Below, piece by piece: positions 23,610 through 34,662 of a stretch of DNA of 64,000 nucleotides. The translations under genes and the position numbers were made by a program. Origin of the DNA: Darksidea phi (taxonomy: Eukaryota > Ascomycota > Dothideomycetes > Pleosporales > Lentitheciaceae); NCBI GenBank assembly GCA_030770425.1, contig JASJFT010000001.1, forward strand, positions 434,001-498,000. The letters are read 5' to 3'. The notes beneath the pieces are model-generated. The model worked only from the letters and a program-made list of their open reading frames with translations. It was not told the origin of the DNA and searched no databases. Each line of letters begins with the position of its first letter. The first letter of the stretch is position 1.

Positions 23610-24871
23610 ATGGCAGCCGCCGGAGCAAAAGAGCTCCCGCTTGATCCCAAATACGATGACTACGATTATCCTACAACGGCCCCGACAGCCCAGAGCGGAC
23701 ACCCTGGGCACACAACGCCAGAGCAGGATGCTCAGGTCTTTCAGCTGAGGAGTCTGTTGGAGCAGGCTGGGTATACGAAGAACTTGGATACTTTGACGCT
23801 GGTATGCACCTCCGTGGATGCCAGGGGCTATTTGGCTTCGATCTAAAGACTAATTTCTTCTTGTGTAGCTGCGGTTCTTGCGCGCGCGGAAGTTCAATGT
23901 TGAGCTGTCGAAGCAGATGTGAGTTATATATGGATATGGGAGGGGTTTGAAGGCAGGGAGCATGGGCTGACCGTCACAGGTTCATCGACTGCGAGAAATG
24001 GCGGGCTTCGTACGCAGATGTTGGTGTTGAAGAGCTCGTTCGCACCTTTGACTACAAAGAGAAGCCCGAGATCTTCAAGTATTACCCGCAGTACTACCAC
24101 AAGACGGACAAGGTGCGTCTTTTGTCTACACCCCTCTGTCCATCATTCTCCGCCTGTATTTTCTTTGTTTTCTTTTTAACAAGATGCTAACAACCCTAGG
24201 ACGGTCGCCCCGTCTACATCGAGCAGCTCGGTAACGTGGACCTGACCGCCATGGCTAAAATCACGTCTCAAGAACGCATGCTCCAAAACCTCGTCTGCGA
24301 ATACGAAAAAATGGCCGATCCACGCCTCCCCGCCTGCTCTCGCAAGTCTGGCTACCTCCTCGAAACATCTTGCACGATCACGGACCTCAAGGGCGTCGGT
24401 ATCGCCAAAGCCACCTCCGTCTACGGCTACCTACAAGCTGTCTCGGCCGTCTCACAGAACTACTACCCCGAGCGTCTCGGCAAACTCTACATCATCAATG
24501 CGCCCTGGGGCTTCTCAGGCGTGTTCAGCGTGGTGAAGCGGTTTTTGGATCCAGTCACAGTGAACAAGATCCATATTTTGGGTAGCGGGTATCAGAAGGA
24601 GCTGCTAGAGCAGGTCCCCGCGGAGAACCTGCCCAAGGTGTTTGGTGGAACATGTGAATGTGAGGGTGGGTGTGAACTGAGCGATGCGGGGCCATGGAAC
24701 GATCCGCAATGGGTCAGGCCGCCGAAGTGGGCGAAGAAGGAAGAGAATAGTGCGATTGATAATACACAACAGCCTGCGCCGACCGAGGGTGGTGCTGTGC
24801 CTGTTGCACCAGCTGGAAGTGAGCCTGCGGCCGCTCCGGCTGCTGCTCCGCATACGCAGACGGCCACTTAA
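23610..24871 (+). CDS. SEC14: Sec14-type phosphatidylinositol/phosphatidylcholine transfer protein, 348 aa
   Basis: Sec14 moves or presents PI and PC at the Golgi and so couples lipid metabolism to secretion. Four exons close in phase: 23610-23801, 23869-23918, 23980-24112, 24200-24871. The CRAL-TRIO N domain reads [20 protein letters not shown]. The lipid-binding domain starts [15 protein letters not shown] and contains [40 protein letters not shown] and [20 protein letters not shown]. It closes with [17 protein letters not shown] Pro/Ala-rich tail of about 50 residues follows. Splicing at 23918/23980 rebuilds the Met of KQMFID, which confirms the small second exon (50 nt). Confidence 0.95.
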
Positions 24872-25280
24872 CAGGCTAGCGCATTGGTGCTCCTTAATCG
24901 ACACACATTGCTATTAATGGCGGTGCGACAAAATCTTGAAATCGTGGAGGACCTTCCTATTCATCTCTTTTCCCTTGAGGACATAGACATCCGTGGTCAG
25001 TGACCGGCCCACGGTGGGTGGTAGATCGATCGCATTGGCAATATATTCGGCGACTTAGTCTTAGATACAAACCGACCCTTGTCTCGTACATTGGCACGTC
25101 TTTGTTCGTAACGAGGTCCTCTTACTACGGTGGTAGCTTTGTGGTCTCAGATGCTATATGGCTCATGGTTTTCTTTGTCTTCCCTACATCTTGCACTTGC
25201 GCTTGCAGCACCAGCTTCCCGAGCCCCTCGACTTGTCATTTTCATCGAATCGAAGTATTCACACACGTTAGATGAACTAG
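24872..25280. other. Intergenic
   Basis: These 409 bp separate SEC14 from the next plus-strand gene. I see nothing beyond short frames; it must hold the SEC14 terminator and the next promoter. Confidence 0.6.
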
Positions 25281-27221
25281 ATGGCAGGATCTCCACCCCA
25301 CACTCCTTTCCCTCCTGTCACCAGCTCGGATCCGAAAACCGCATCGCCAACGCTCAACGTTCAGATACCCTTAATCCTGCTAGGCAGGAGAGATGTCAAA
25401 AACGACTGGGATTTTGGTCCTGGGCGACAATCTAATCGCCTCAAGATTATACATCAAGCGCTGCAAGAATTTTGTCCTGATATTGACGTTGCGTTGTGGG
25501 TGCCGGGTGTCTCTAAAGAAGATGGAAAGGCTAGCTCTAGACCGGTGAGGCATGAGGAGGACAGGATGCAACTGAGGAAAATTGTTGACAAGAGAAGGGC
25601 GGAGTGGATGGAGGGGGAGAGGAAGAGGTGGGTTGGATTTGAAGAGCGTGGTGGGTGGGTTCTAAGACAGACGGACCGGGGGGGTGAGGCTGGGAGTGGG
25701 GTGCTCAGCGGATGGAAAGAGGGTGACGGTTTACTTACCGACGTAGAACGCGGACTTATGGGGGATGGCATTTGGGCGTGCTCATTCACACTGCAACGCT
25801 TCAATATCAACATGGATGAAAAGGAACTGTTGGAGCTAGAAATGGAGAAGGTGACGGCTGTGTTGGAGAAAATAAATGGAGTGGAACTCCCTCAGATTGG
25901 GACAATGTTCAGAATCATATCCAGTGAGCGGTGCTGGCCTCGTATCACTTTCCAGCCCGGTCGACGAGCCTCACAAACCGGCACCACCGCATGGGACGAA
26001 CGCACGGTGTGTAACCTCTTACTGCTCCAAACAGCCTTCGAGCGCGAACTCCTCACCTTCCCCACGCCGACCTTTTCGTTTCGTTACTGGCCTCTAAGCC
26101 ATTTCTTGACACATCGCGCTGTGAGGGATATGCAGAGGCTGAGGAAGGAGAAGTGGAAGAAACTCGGTCAGGGAAGTAGGGAAGGTGTTGGGGAGAAAAG
26201 GAAGAAGAAGCATTGGGAGAGGGAGGTTAGTAAGTGGATTGAAGATCTGGAGTGGGAGGATGAGAAGGTTGAGGAGAGGGAGAGGATCCTTGGGGAGGGC
26301 AGGGAGGCATGGTGGGAGGCTCTTGAGACTAGGGATATGGGGACGTTGGTAGAGCAGATGGACAGTAGGTTCAAAGGGGGACTAGCTGTCAATTTCCAGC
26401 AGGAAGGAAAGACCGAGAACGGAGGGCTTGCAGCGGCGACTTTCGATGAGAGTAGTGGAGAGGATACTGAAGACAAGCCGATGCACGACTCTAACGTAGA
26501 TAACGCAGACCTCTACGCTCCGTCAATACCCAACCTAGACGAAACTTCGCTCCCACCTTCGCCTCATCCAACGCCTTCTTTCCCACGTATCAAAGCTATC
26601 AGCTTTCCCGTCCCACGCTTCAGTGCATCAATACCCTTCGCGCTCCTCCTCGCATACATCGAGCTGATATCCAAACTCATCCTTTTCGCGCACCAAACTA
26701 CCGAAGAGACCGTCCGGCTCCATATCCACAAACTCCGCGAGATAAACGAGCAAGACGACGCACAACCACTAGAGCAATTAAACAATCTAGCCAAACTCCT
26801 CAACATCTCAGCCCCCAACCTCGAAACCATAAACCAAGCACTATCACCCTACTATACCCGCCGTCCACCTCCGTCCTCCGACCATGACAGAAACACCGAG
26901 CTGGAACGGCTCCTCGCCGACTCACCCGTCGACGATTACAACATCGAATCCAGCTCTCCCTTTCCTCCTTGCCAGTCGAACTTAGAGGGCAAGGACGAGG
27001 TTTTTACATCGTTTGTTCGGCATGTTGAGGGTTTTTATAGGAGGGAGAGGGAGTATGTGGGGAGGTTTGTTGAGCGATATGGACGGGCTGGGGGGTTTTT
27101 GGTTCCGAGGAGGAGGGAGGTGTTTGGGTTGATGGTGGGGGTGGAGGGGCGGAGGGGCGACTGGAGGGAGGGAAGGGAGAAGGGGGTTGTGGAGGGTATA
27201 GGGGATGAATTGGATGGATGA
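25281..27221 (+). CDS. Uncharacterised charged protein, 646 aa, single exon
   Basis: I do not recognise a family. The frame is open without introns from ATG to TGA. Visible parts: a Pro-rich start, LNVQIPLILLGRRDVKNDWD with a following helix, a long Glu/Arg/Lys/Trp-rich centre (for example WEREVSKWIEDLEWEDEKVE), an acidic linker, a helical segment SIPFALLLAYIELISKLILF that could be buried or membrane-associated, and a basic C-terminus. The plus strand is strongly purine-biased through the charged centre, which explains the composition. The layout of the N-terminal half is loosely reminiscent of fungal amidoligase-like proteins, but the His-rich motif of that family is not present, so I assign no function. 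Gene reality rests on length and an intact frame. Confidence 0.65.
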   Translation: MAGSPPHTPFPPVTSSDPKTASPTLNVQIPLILLGRRDVKNDWDFGPGRQSNRLKIIHQALQEFCPDIDVALWVPGVSKEDGKASSRPVRHEEDRMQLRKIVDKRRAEWMEGERKRWVGFEERGGWVLRQTDRGGEAGSGVLSGWKEGDGLLTDVERGLMGDGIWACSFTLQRFNINMDEKELLELEMEKVTAVLEKINGVELPQIGTMFRIISSERCWPRITFQPGRRASQTGTTAWDERTVCNLLLLQTAFERELLTFPTPTFSFRYWPLSHFLTHRAVRDMQRLRKEKWKKLGQGSREGVGEKRKKKHWEREVSKWIEDLEWEDEKVEERERILGEGREAWWEALETRDMGTLVEQMDSRFKGGLAVNFQQEGKTENGGLAAATFDESSGEDTEDKPMHDSNVDNADLYAPSIPNLDETSLPPSPHPTPSFPRIKAISFPVPRFSASIPFALLLAYIELISKLILFAHQTTEETVRLHIHKLREINEQDDAQPLEQLNNLAKLLNISAPNLETINQALSPYYTRRPPPSSDHDRNTELERLLADSPVDDYNIESSSPFPPCQSNLEGKDEVFTSFVRHVEGFYRREREYVGRFVERYGRAGGFLVPRRREVFGLMVGVEGRRGDWREGREKGVVEGIGDELDG

Positions 27222-28236
27222 GGGGTGGAGATAACGGGTGCGATGGAGATGCAGAATAAAGGGCGGCCGAAGAGGTGGGCTGAGTACTGAGTTGCTTATG
27301 TAGTTGAGTGGGTCGTGGAGTCAGGATGTACCATGGGTTGAAGCGTGTCAAGCTAACTTGTTGGAAAATGGGGTAGAAAATGGAGTTGTTTTGTAGATAC
27401 TAGTAGCCTGTAGAGCGCAACCCAAGTGTGTTTAACGTATCTATACGAAACGAAAAGTTCCAGCTCAAAGAAAATTTGCTCTATTTTGCAATTCAAATTC
27501 CCTTCCACTGTCTGTATAATACTTCGAGTATGTAGGTATTCAAAATGGAGGTAAAAGCTGGAGCAAGATAGCAGTAAGCATCATGATTAGCTGGCAGCAG
27601 AAGCAAGATAGACACAAGGAAAAAGCGGCAGGGAAAGCGCGTTCTAGACTTGCAGCGGCGAAAATGTAGTATAGTATGGGATATGCTGCGGCTTTCAAAA
27701 CTTCTCACACCACAATCGACTGCAGTTAAGCATGAGTAAAGTGCAGAAGGGAATCGACAGTGTGCATCTCATTGCGGCTCCTTCACGTTGCAGAGGTTTT
27801 TGTAATGGCCACACTTGATAGGGCAAGGCTAGAGTGCGGTGCTGTGACTAAATCCATTTTCGAGCAAATGACCAAGTCAGACTGCTAGAGGAAGTTGCAT
27901 ACGAAAGAACAAGATAGACCGCAAGTAATTTGAAAGGGTACTAGGATCAGACAGCCAACGGTGACAAGAGAAGATGTTGATCGCGTCATTCGATGACGCT
28001 GATTATTGATTCATATTTGCCTGTCCCTTCTCTCGAGGTACCAAATTGGTGTCTATATCTGAGACCCAGAATGCCCGTAGGCAGAAATTATTGCGCCGTT
28101 GCCCGATTCGAAATGGAATGGTTGTGTCGATGTGAATTGTGCATAGATTGGTCGGTCCAAGTACACATCCCCGTGTCCCAGATACCGTCCTCCACCTCTA
28201 CTCAACCCCCCCGCTGTGCTGTCCCATAGAACGCCT
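27222..28236. other. Intergenic, no gene seen
   Basis: About 1 kb between two convergent genes. Only short frames occur and there is no coding-like composition. Confidence 0.6.
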
Positions 28237-28450
28237 CTAACAGTCGGGAATCTGCTCGAGGTTACCGGCAGTGGACTTGACACACATGCCGTGGTTTCCG
28301 GACGCCGCAACCTGACGCGCCTCCACATCTGGCAGAATGTTAGCAACAATGTCTTGTCAAGGTATCTTCAAGGCAAGTCTTACCGACAGGAGCAGCGATG
28401 GCAAAGACAGCCATGGAAAGGACAGCGGCGATGACAGCGGTGAACTTCAT
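28237..28450 (-). CDS. Small secreted peptide, 52 aa
   Basis: Exon 1 (28450-28384) and exon 2 (28328-28237) are joined by a 55-nt intron (GTAAGA...TGCCAG, branch CTAAC at the expected distance). The product starts with a textbook signal peptide (MKFTAVIAAVLSMAVFAIAA), then PVDVEARQVAASGNHGMCVK and STAGNLEQIPDC. Cleavage after the Ala-rich end leaves about 33 residues with two cysteines, one at the last position, so a single disulfide is possible. It is too short to be classified; small secreted fungal peptides include effectors, antimicrobial peptides and signalling peptides. The ordinary open frame runs into the intron and would hide this gene. Support is the signal peptide plus a perfect intron; expression is unproven. 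Confidence 0.72.
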
Positions 28451-30728
28451 GTTGAATAGGATTATTCGTTGGAATAAGTATCGAATAGTGAAGATAGATT
28501 GTAAGTCGCCCGGCGACAAAAGGAGTGTGTCAAGGAGAGAAAGTTGAAGAAAAGAAGCTTGGCTTGAAGGTAGAGAGAGCGGTTGAATACGGGCAAGAAA
28601 GAGCCTCAGCACTCCAGGGCTTCCACGCCTTTAATACAATGCCCAGCCCGAGCATTGATTTGCGGATTTTTCCGCCATGCAGCCTACGTAGCGTTGCGCG
28701 GGTTGATGCTACCACGTCTGTATCGTGGGGCCTAGGCCTGAAACCGGACGGGTGTCGTTCCTGAGGATGAGGTAGCCGCATGAGGAACTGCGGAATGGTG
28801 TTCTGGGTTGTGGGTCTTCGGTTCGCCCTAGGCATTGCATTGGTATTGGTGGGAAGGAAGGATGTGTCGGGGGGAGGTGTATCAGTATGGGGCTTGCGGT
28901 GCCTCAGGTTAGCCCGAAATGTCGGCGAGACGCGCGACATGAACGTGCTCATATTCAGCTACTCCCTCGCTTCGCGGAATTTTCAGGCCTTTTGGAAATA
29001 TTTGAAATGTTCTGGAGTGGACGTGTAATGTCGTCGTCCCAACATGTTCATGTTACCGGCGGCAATATATCGAGACCAGCGCTTCGGATCGCACCTCTCC
29101 CTCTTTTCACAACCTGTTCATGATCTGAACTAATCGCCATCTAATGCAATAGTGCGAATACGCGATGTTTGTTGTGCTGGAAATTAAGAGGGTTCGAGCA
29201 GTGTGATGAAACGGCACTCAAACCGAGCCGAAACGCGAGACGAAAGATGGACATCGTATCTTGGCACAGCAAGTACTCGAGCCCCGTCTCCATCACGTGG
29301 AACCTGACCCCTCCAATTCTGTACGGCTTATGATCGAACGAAGCCATGCGAAGGAACGGACAGTTGCGGTTTGATGATGACATCTGGAAAGAGGTTGACT
29401 GAATTCACGCTAGCCCATCTTCGGAATAGTAACATTTTCGCCTCTTCAGCGTTCAGACGTCGTGTATCGATCGCACAACATTTGCATCAACGCGATCTTG
29501 GGTAAGATTGCTAGAGGCTGCGCATGTGGACACTACGCTCGAATCTTCTCCTTCAACCCAAGAAGTATTAGCAGCAGACACGTCGTTCGGAAGGGTTGCG
29601 TCATGGGCCGTCCACCCTGCATGCTTTCTAGATATCTTTAGTTGACGGGAGTCGTCACCGACAGGTTTAACGCTGAAGAGCCGTCGATGCGCTTTCAACA
29701 AGGTATTTTTCAATCCAAAATCTGTTGCGCAATCTTTTCCCGCTTGTGTAATGTCGTCGCAAACCCTATGCACTCTACACTGCTACGGACTTCTGCTTGC
29801 CTGCTGCTTTGTCGAGGATCAGGGATAAGCTTCAACGTATAAGAAGGATTTGGAAGAAAAGAGATAGACCTGGAAAGGATGGAGAAGCAATATTGTAACG
29901 CCAATGCTGGTTGCAATAATCAAGATGCAGGTTCGGATTGATATGGGAGATTTCAAGATCTTGGGTGCACATTCGGTCTTGAGAGGTTCTATTTCTAATA
30001 ACAGAATACCAGCAGGACTTGGAAAAGTCACACTCTTTTCATAGGGGCCATTGTTCACGAATACTGTCTCTGTTAACCTGAATTAATAGCTCTCCACGGC
30101 GCCTCCGAAGGTACAGCTACTTCCGGTAATTTGCATAGTGCAACGTGTCTGGCGCCTTACAGTTCGACCCAGTGATGCACTACGCTGGGTCAGTTCTTCT
30201 GCACGCTCTATCTGCAATCATCGCGACGATGAGTGCATACACAGCGTCCTTCCGCAGCTAATATAACAACTATATCTGGAAGGGGGGCTGCTGTTCATAT
30301 CTAACCTGTAGGTTACGTACAGACGGTACAGTCTGGTGGGCTCAGTGCAGCTGCCATAGCAGATATTAATGAGTATGAACATGGGAGTGTGTGAATAGGT
30401 AAAAGAAAAGAGCAGGCTAGGCCTTTCGGCATGTGACAGAAGCTGTAGCTGGACTCCATTATCAAGAAGATCCCATATCGCTATTATGACGCAAACCGCA
30501 ACTACTTGTGGCGGGCGTTTAGCGGGATTGGAAAGGAGAGCAGGTTACGATCCAGCAGGTCTATTTCGTTAGGGACACCTGAATCGCTTCTGCAGGTGTT
30601 TGTCCGTGAGTGACTTTCACACAAACGGCAGGCGCATCCCACCGCTTAACAAGGAAATACACCTCACCTCACCTCACCCCACCACCCCACCACCCATCTC
30701 CCTCTCGCTCGTGCGCTTCAAATCCGCC
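28451..30728. other. Intergenic, one possible unassigned coding segment
   Basis: About 2.3 kb between divergent genes. Most of it shows only short frames. Between 29459 and 30058 on the minus strand two frames look coding-like: one has a hydrophobic segment (CILIIATSIGVTILLLHPFQ), the other is hydrophilic. I could not splice them in phase, so no gene is called. The last 70 bp carry C-rich repeats. Confidence 0.4.
30661..30695. repeat. Short ACCTC/ACC tandem repeat
   Basis: Three ACCTC units are followed by ACCCC/ACC repeats just upstream of the next start codon. It is a simple C-rich tract in a leader or promoter. Confidence 0.7.
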
Positions 30729-32522
30729 ATGCCAGACAAGAGTATTGGTTGGCGCAGGAAGATACACTCGAAACCCAAAGACATCAAAATTAGCAGTGCA
30801 ACAGCTAGTCGGCCAGAAACTCCCGTCAGGATAGGCACGCCTGCTGTTACCATCGACACGGAAGACACGAGAAGCGAGGTCTCGGAACCTTCTACGCCCC
30901 GCCGGCCGGCTACACTTGCGCGCCTAGTTTCTGGATATCGCAATCTCAAGGACACCTCCAAGGAGCCGACCTTTGCAGAGCCATGGAACGAGGACACACC
31001 GCTGATGCAAAGGCCATCCGTCGATCCGCTCGTGTCACTGCAGTCCATCTATTCCCATATGAACACTCTGCCCACGCGGCCTATCCCAGTCGATTGCAAC
31101 AGCGGGCTTTTCCACATCTTTGAGGACTATCGTAAGGTCAGGCAAGAGAAGGAGCGCTTGGAGAGCTTGCTGCAGGAATCGCTTGAGGGATACAGACATG
31201 CCGAGGAGGCATTGGTAGGAATAGAGATTCGGTATCAAACGGAGATACGCCGGCTCGAGCTACTCATTGCGCGTGATGGCGTTTCAGGCATGGCTGGGTA
31301 GGATCGAACATGTCACTGATGGACTTTTGACTGACTAGTTGCCCTAGGCTCATGAGAGCGAGGCAAGATAGCGTTCTGAAGCACAAACGAACGCATCGAA
31401 AGACCGTTTCAACAGACCGGCTGCAGACGACATTCGAGGATATATCAATGAGCCAACTGGACGACCAAATTAGACTGAAGAGTCAGAAAGGCAGGCTCTG
31501 TCCATCCACCCACTACGGTCCTTTAACAAGCTAACGTTAACACAGTGTTTCTTCACCGACCGTCTTCCCCGTCTGGTAAAATGACTGCCTTGTCTCGACA
31601 ATTTTCCACCTCCAGCTTCGCGGATGACCTTCCGGTCGGCACCCCCCCTAGTCAGGACGCCAGAGTATTCCTCTCCCGGAAAGTGAAGAGCGAGCTTGAT
31701 CTTTCCAAATTGGGCCCGATGGGCATATCAAACTCGACCCCGCATTCAATTGACTCCGGTTTCTCGCGAACTGGCGATCCTTTACCAGACGAGATCGAGC
31801 CTCCATCCGCCATGATGAACCCTGGAATTGACTGTGATGCCTTTGTAGCTCTTCAGGAATTAGGCACTTTAGTCGCCCGAAAGAAAGGCATCAATACTGA
31901 CCAGTTCGTCAACGGACTCATGCAACTCCTAGACATGGTTGAACACACTACTGAAGACAGCAAAGTGGCCGAGGTGGGAGAGGACAACGGCAGTGATTGC
32001 AACATCAAGCCGACTGAGGACGATATAGGAGCAGACCAAACCCTGACTCCGAAACATCGTTTACGGCATTTCGGCTCCCAACCGCAGCTAGGATCTGAAT
32101 CGAGGCGACGGCGACATTTTTCTTTTGAGCCTGGTGACGATGAAATCGAGAAACTCGATGGTGCTCGGCGCGCCCCATCCACGAATTCCACGGATTCAGA
32201 CTCCACAAATCAATGGTCAGAGCCCTCCACCCTTCAAATGCAACTTAGCACCGATCTTGCGAAGCCTTCTAAAATCCCTAGTCCTGTACAGCGCTTCGGA
32301 TTCGGCAGTATTCGTAGTCAGAATGCATCGTCCGGTCTGCAGCATGACGATCGCCGCATGAGTACTTCAAGCGTCCTCACGGCCTTTCGACAAAACTCCA
32401 GTGGGAGTCTTCGCCCGGCATTACAGAGCAGAAGCAGCAGCATCGCAGCTATAGCAGCAGCTAGGGCGGCTCGATCATCCGGGGTGGTCAGATCAGAGAA
32501 CGATTTCCCGGACGAGCGTTAG
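30729..32522 (+). CDS. Uncharacterised coiled-coil protein, 562 aa
   Basis: Three exons: 30729-31297, 31348-31490, 31546-32522. The ATG at 30729 (MPDKSIGWRRKIHSKPKDIK) is the first of a coding-like N-terminus; the frame extends upstream but without another ATG. Residues about 135-185 form a coiled coil (FEDYRKVRQEKERLESLLQE). Exon 2 encodes a basic stretch RARQDSVLKHKRTHRKTV. Exon 3 is Ser-rich, with a helix FVALQELGTLVARKKGINTD and a basic C-terminus with repeated Ser-Ser-Ile-Ala. I know of no named family. The second intron uses either a GC donor (GCAGGC at 31491) or a weak GT donor (GTCCAT at 31500); both keep the frame. Confidence 0.72.
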
Positions 32523-34662
32523 AACGGTCATGTATGGACAATAGCAGAGTACCACGGAGACTAGGATTTCGTCAGTCTATAAACCTTGGCATTAGCGTTC
32601 TGTGATTGAGAATTACACCAGCCACTCCGGTCGGACAAAATTCCTTTACGGAGTATTTGATCTTGCTAGGCTGCGTACTCCACTCGGAGAGGAGTTCAAT
32701 CCGCGCGAGTGATGACGGGTTAGTCTTCGCAGCCAACACAGCCTAATCTAACTGCTATAGCAGGGATTTCAGCATATGGTTGGGGAATAGCGAAGGCGAA
32801 CAGAACCTAATCCGGGCTACAAAGTCCAATTCCGATGCACTGCGGGAGCAGGATGCCCCTGGAATCGTAATATGTAGAGGGTTTAGCTTTTCTCAAACAC
32901 CACAATCAAACGGCTGTCCTCCCAGATGTCATCTCACATCAGCGTCCTCGTCCACCATATTGCTACCAGACTCTTTGCTAACAGAAAACTAGGTCAATGG
33001 ACGGGCCTCTCTGTAATTTGTAGCACTAACGGTCACATTCAACCCTTCTTTCAGCTTACGCTATGAAATGCAGCAATTACGAACAACTGAGCTGAAGAAC
33101 GCTAGCGAACAGTCTTACACCCCACGGCACCTGGGCCATGACTGTGCTACCGGGCATACGCGTCTTTTTCATCCAGCGACGAATCACGCTTAAGAAAAGG
33201 TAACGCGACACTCCCTGAACATTTTGCGCCAGTGGTTTCTCGCCGATCGACGCCACAGCTGTGGCGGATTCTGTCGGCAAAAAGCTTCGGTCTGGGCCAA
33301 TCGGTGACAGCTGTGCCACAGACGTGGACGCTGCTTTATTGCGGACCTGCAGCGTGTCATCGCGTGATGATGTGCGACAGATCCCGCTCATCAGTTCCTC
33401 AATCGTACTGTGACAACATGCCGTCGCCACACTTATTTTTATATGATCGGCTTTTGCTCTAGCCAATATTCCGTTTCGACTGTGAGCAACGGAAAATGCC
33501 GAACCACCCAGCGCCCGCGAGTTTGTGTTTGGCAGTTTCTGGGCCGGTGATTTTTCACCACGAGAATTCTAAAATCACCGAAACACGAATGCGCATACGT
33601 GACGACCGGAATGTAGCACGACGGCCATTGCTTCTGCATAGAATCGGAGAAGGCCCCGTTTCGAAGCTCCTTAATTTCGGCTCCATCGATGGGAGATTTA
33701 CGGTCTGACTAGGCGTGCAGCAGATGAATCTCCCAAGCGATACGGCTGATTTAGTTTCAACTCGAGCAAGCCATTGGATTGGCCGTCGAGCTCTCGTTCT
33801 GTCGGCCCACGTCGACGCCATGCCCAGGGGAAATTGGGCGGGAGGCGTAATCGAAGGCTGCGAATTGGGTTGCTGCTGGTGGAAACGACGGTAGAGCTTG
33901 CGGCGTGGAGGCCGCAAAAGTCATGGGAAGCCCTGGGTAGTTGCCCGGCGTCGGATGGCAGATGTCAACCATTGCCAGCGCACACGTCGCGCCTTGGTAC
34001 GTACCGCTCTTCTCGAAGACGGGCTAGTGGGTGCCCTCTTTTAGGACAAAAATTACCGGAACCACGACTGGGCCGGCACCCTCACGAGCCACACACAAGC
34101 CTCGCACAAGCAGTTGAGATGGATTCGAGAAAACGACGGCCTGGGCCCGTGTGGTACAAGCGCTTGGGGGAGTGATGGGCGAGGTGCAGACGGGCAGCGA
34201 CAATCCCACCCTCTTTGGGTGTACGGGCTTTTAGAGAAGAGACGTAAGGTAGTGGCTGTGCTCGCCGCCCGCACTACCGGTGACGCGGTGGACTGTCTCG
34301 CGCAGAGTAGTCGGCAGTAGCCTTGACAGAGCGCGCGAAGTGCAGCGGCAGAGCACGCAGGGAAGCCCGGCCAGGCCTCTTCTGACCGCTTGGGCGCCGC
34401 TTTTGCACTAACTGCTCTCATCCCATGTCCCTCTTCCCAGCAGACGCGGACCCCCAAGCGCTGCCGTTGCAACCCAGTCAAAGCTCGGTCGACTAGCCCG
34501 ATAAAAGCGCCTGACTTCGCAGTGCATGGCCGGCCCTGCACCTGTGGCTTGACCTGTGGCATCACTTCCGTTCATCAAGTCACTGCAGCCTCCCCATCTT
34601 CCGACCTCACGCTCTCTCGATGCTCTTGGATAGCCAGCCCCTCTGCTCCGAGCTTCCCAGCG
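32523..34662. other. Intergenic, long upstream region of the CP2 factor
   Basis: In these 2.1 kb I find no supportable gene. The longest frame (34053-34565, minus) has Arg/Cys/Ala-rich shadow-like composition. Regulatory genes often have long upstream regions, and most of this probably serves the grainyhead/CP2 gene. Confidence 0.5.

Noticed and set aside
28530..28952. 140-codon minus-strand frame upstream of the small secreted peptide
   Set aside because: Thr/Pro/His-rich composition without motifs; it covers the region expected to be the promoter of the peptide gene.
29190..29215. GGGTTCGAGC resembling a tRNA T-loop
   Set aside because: No matching T-stem, anticodon arm or acceptor stem around it.
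34053..34565. 170-codon minus-strand frame upstream of the CP2 factor
   Set aside because: Arg/Cys/Ala/Pro-rich shadow-like composition, no domain, and it overlaps the probable promoter of a regulator gene.
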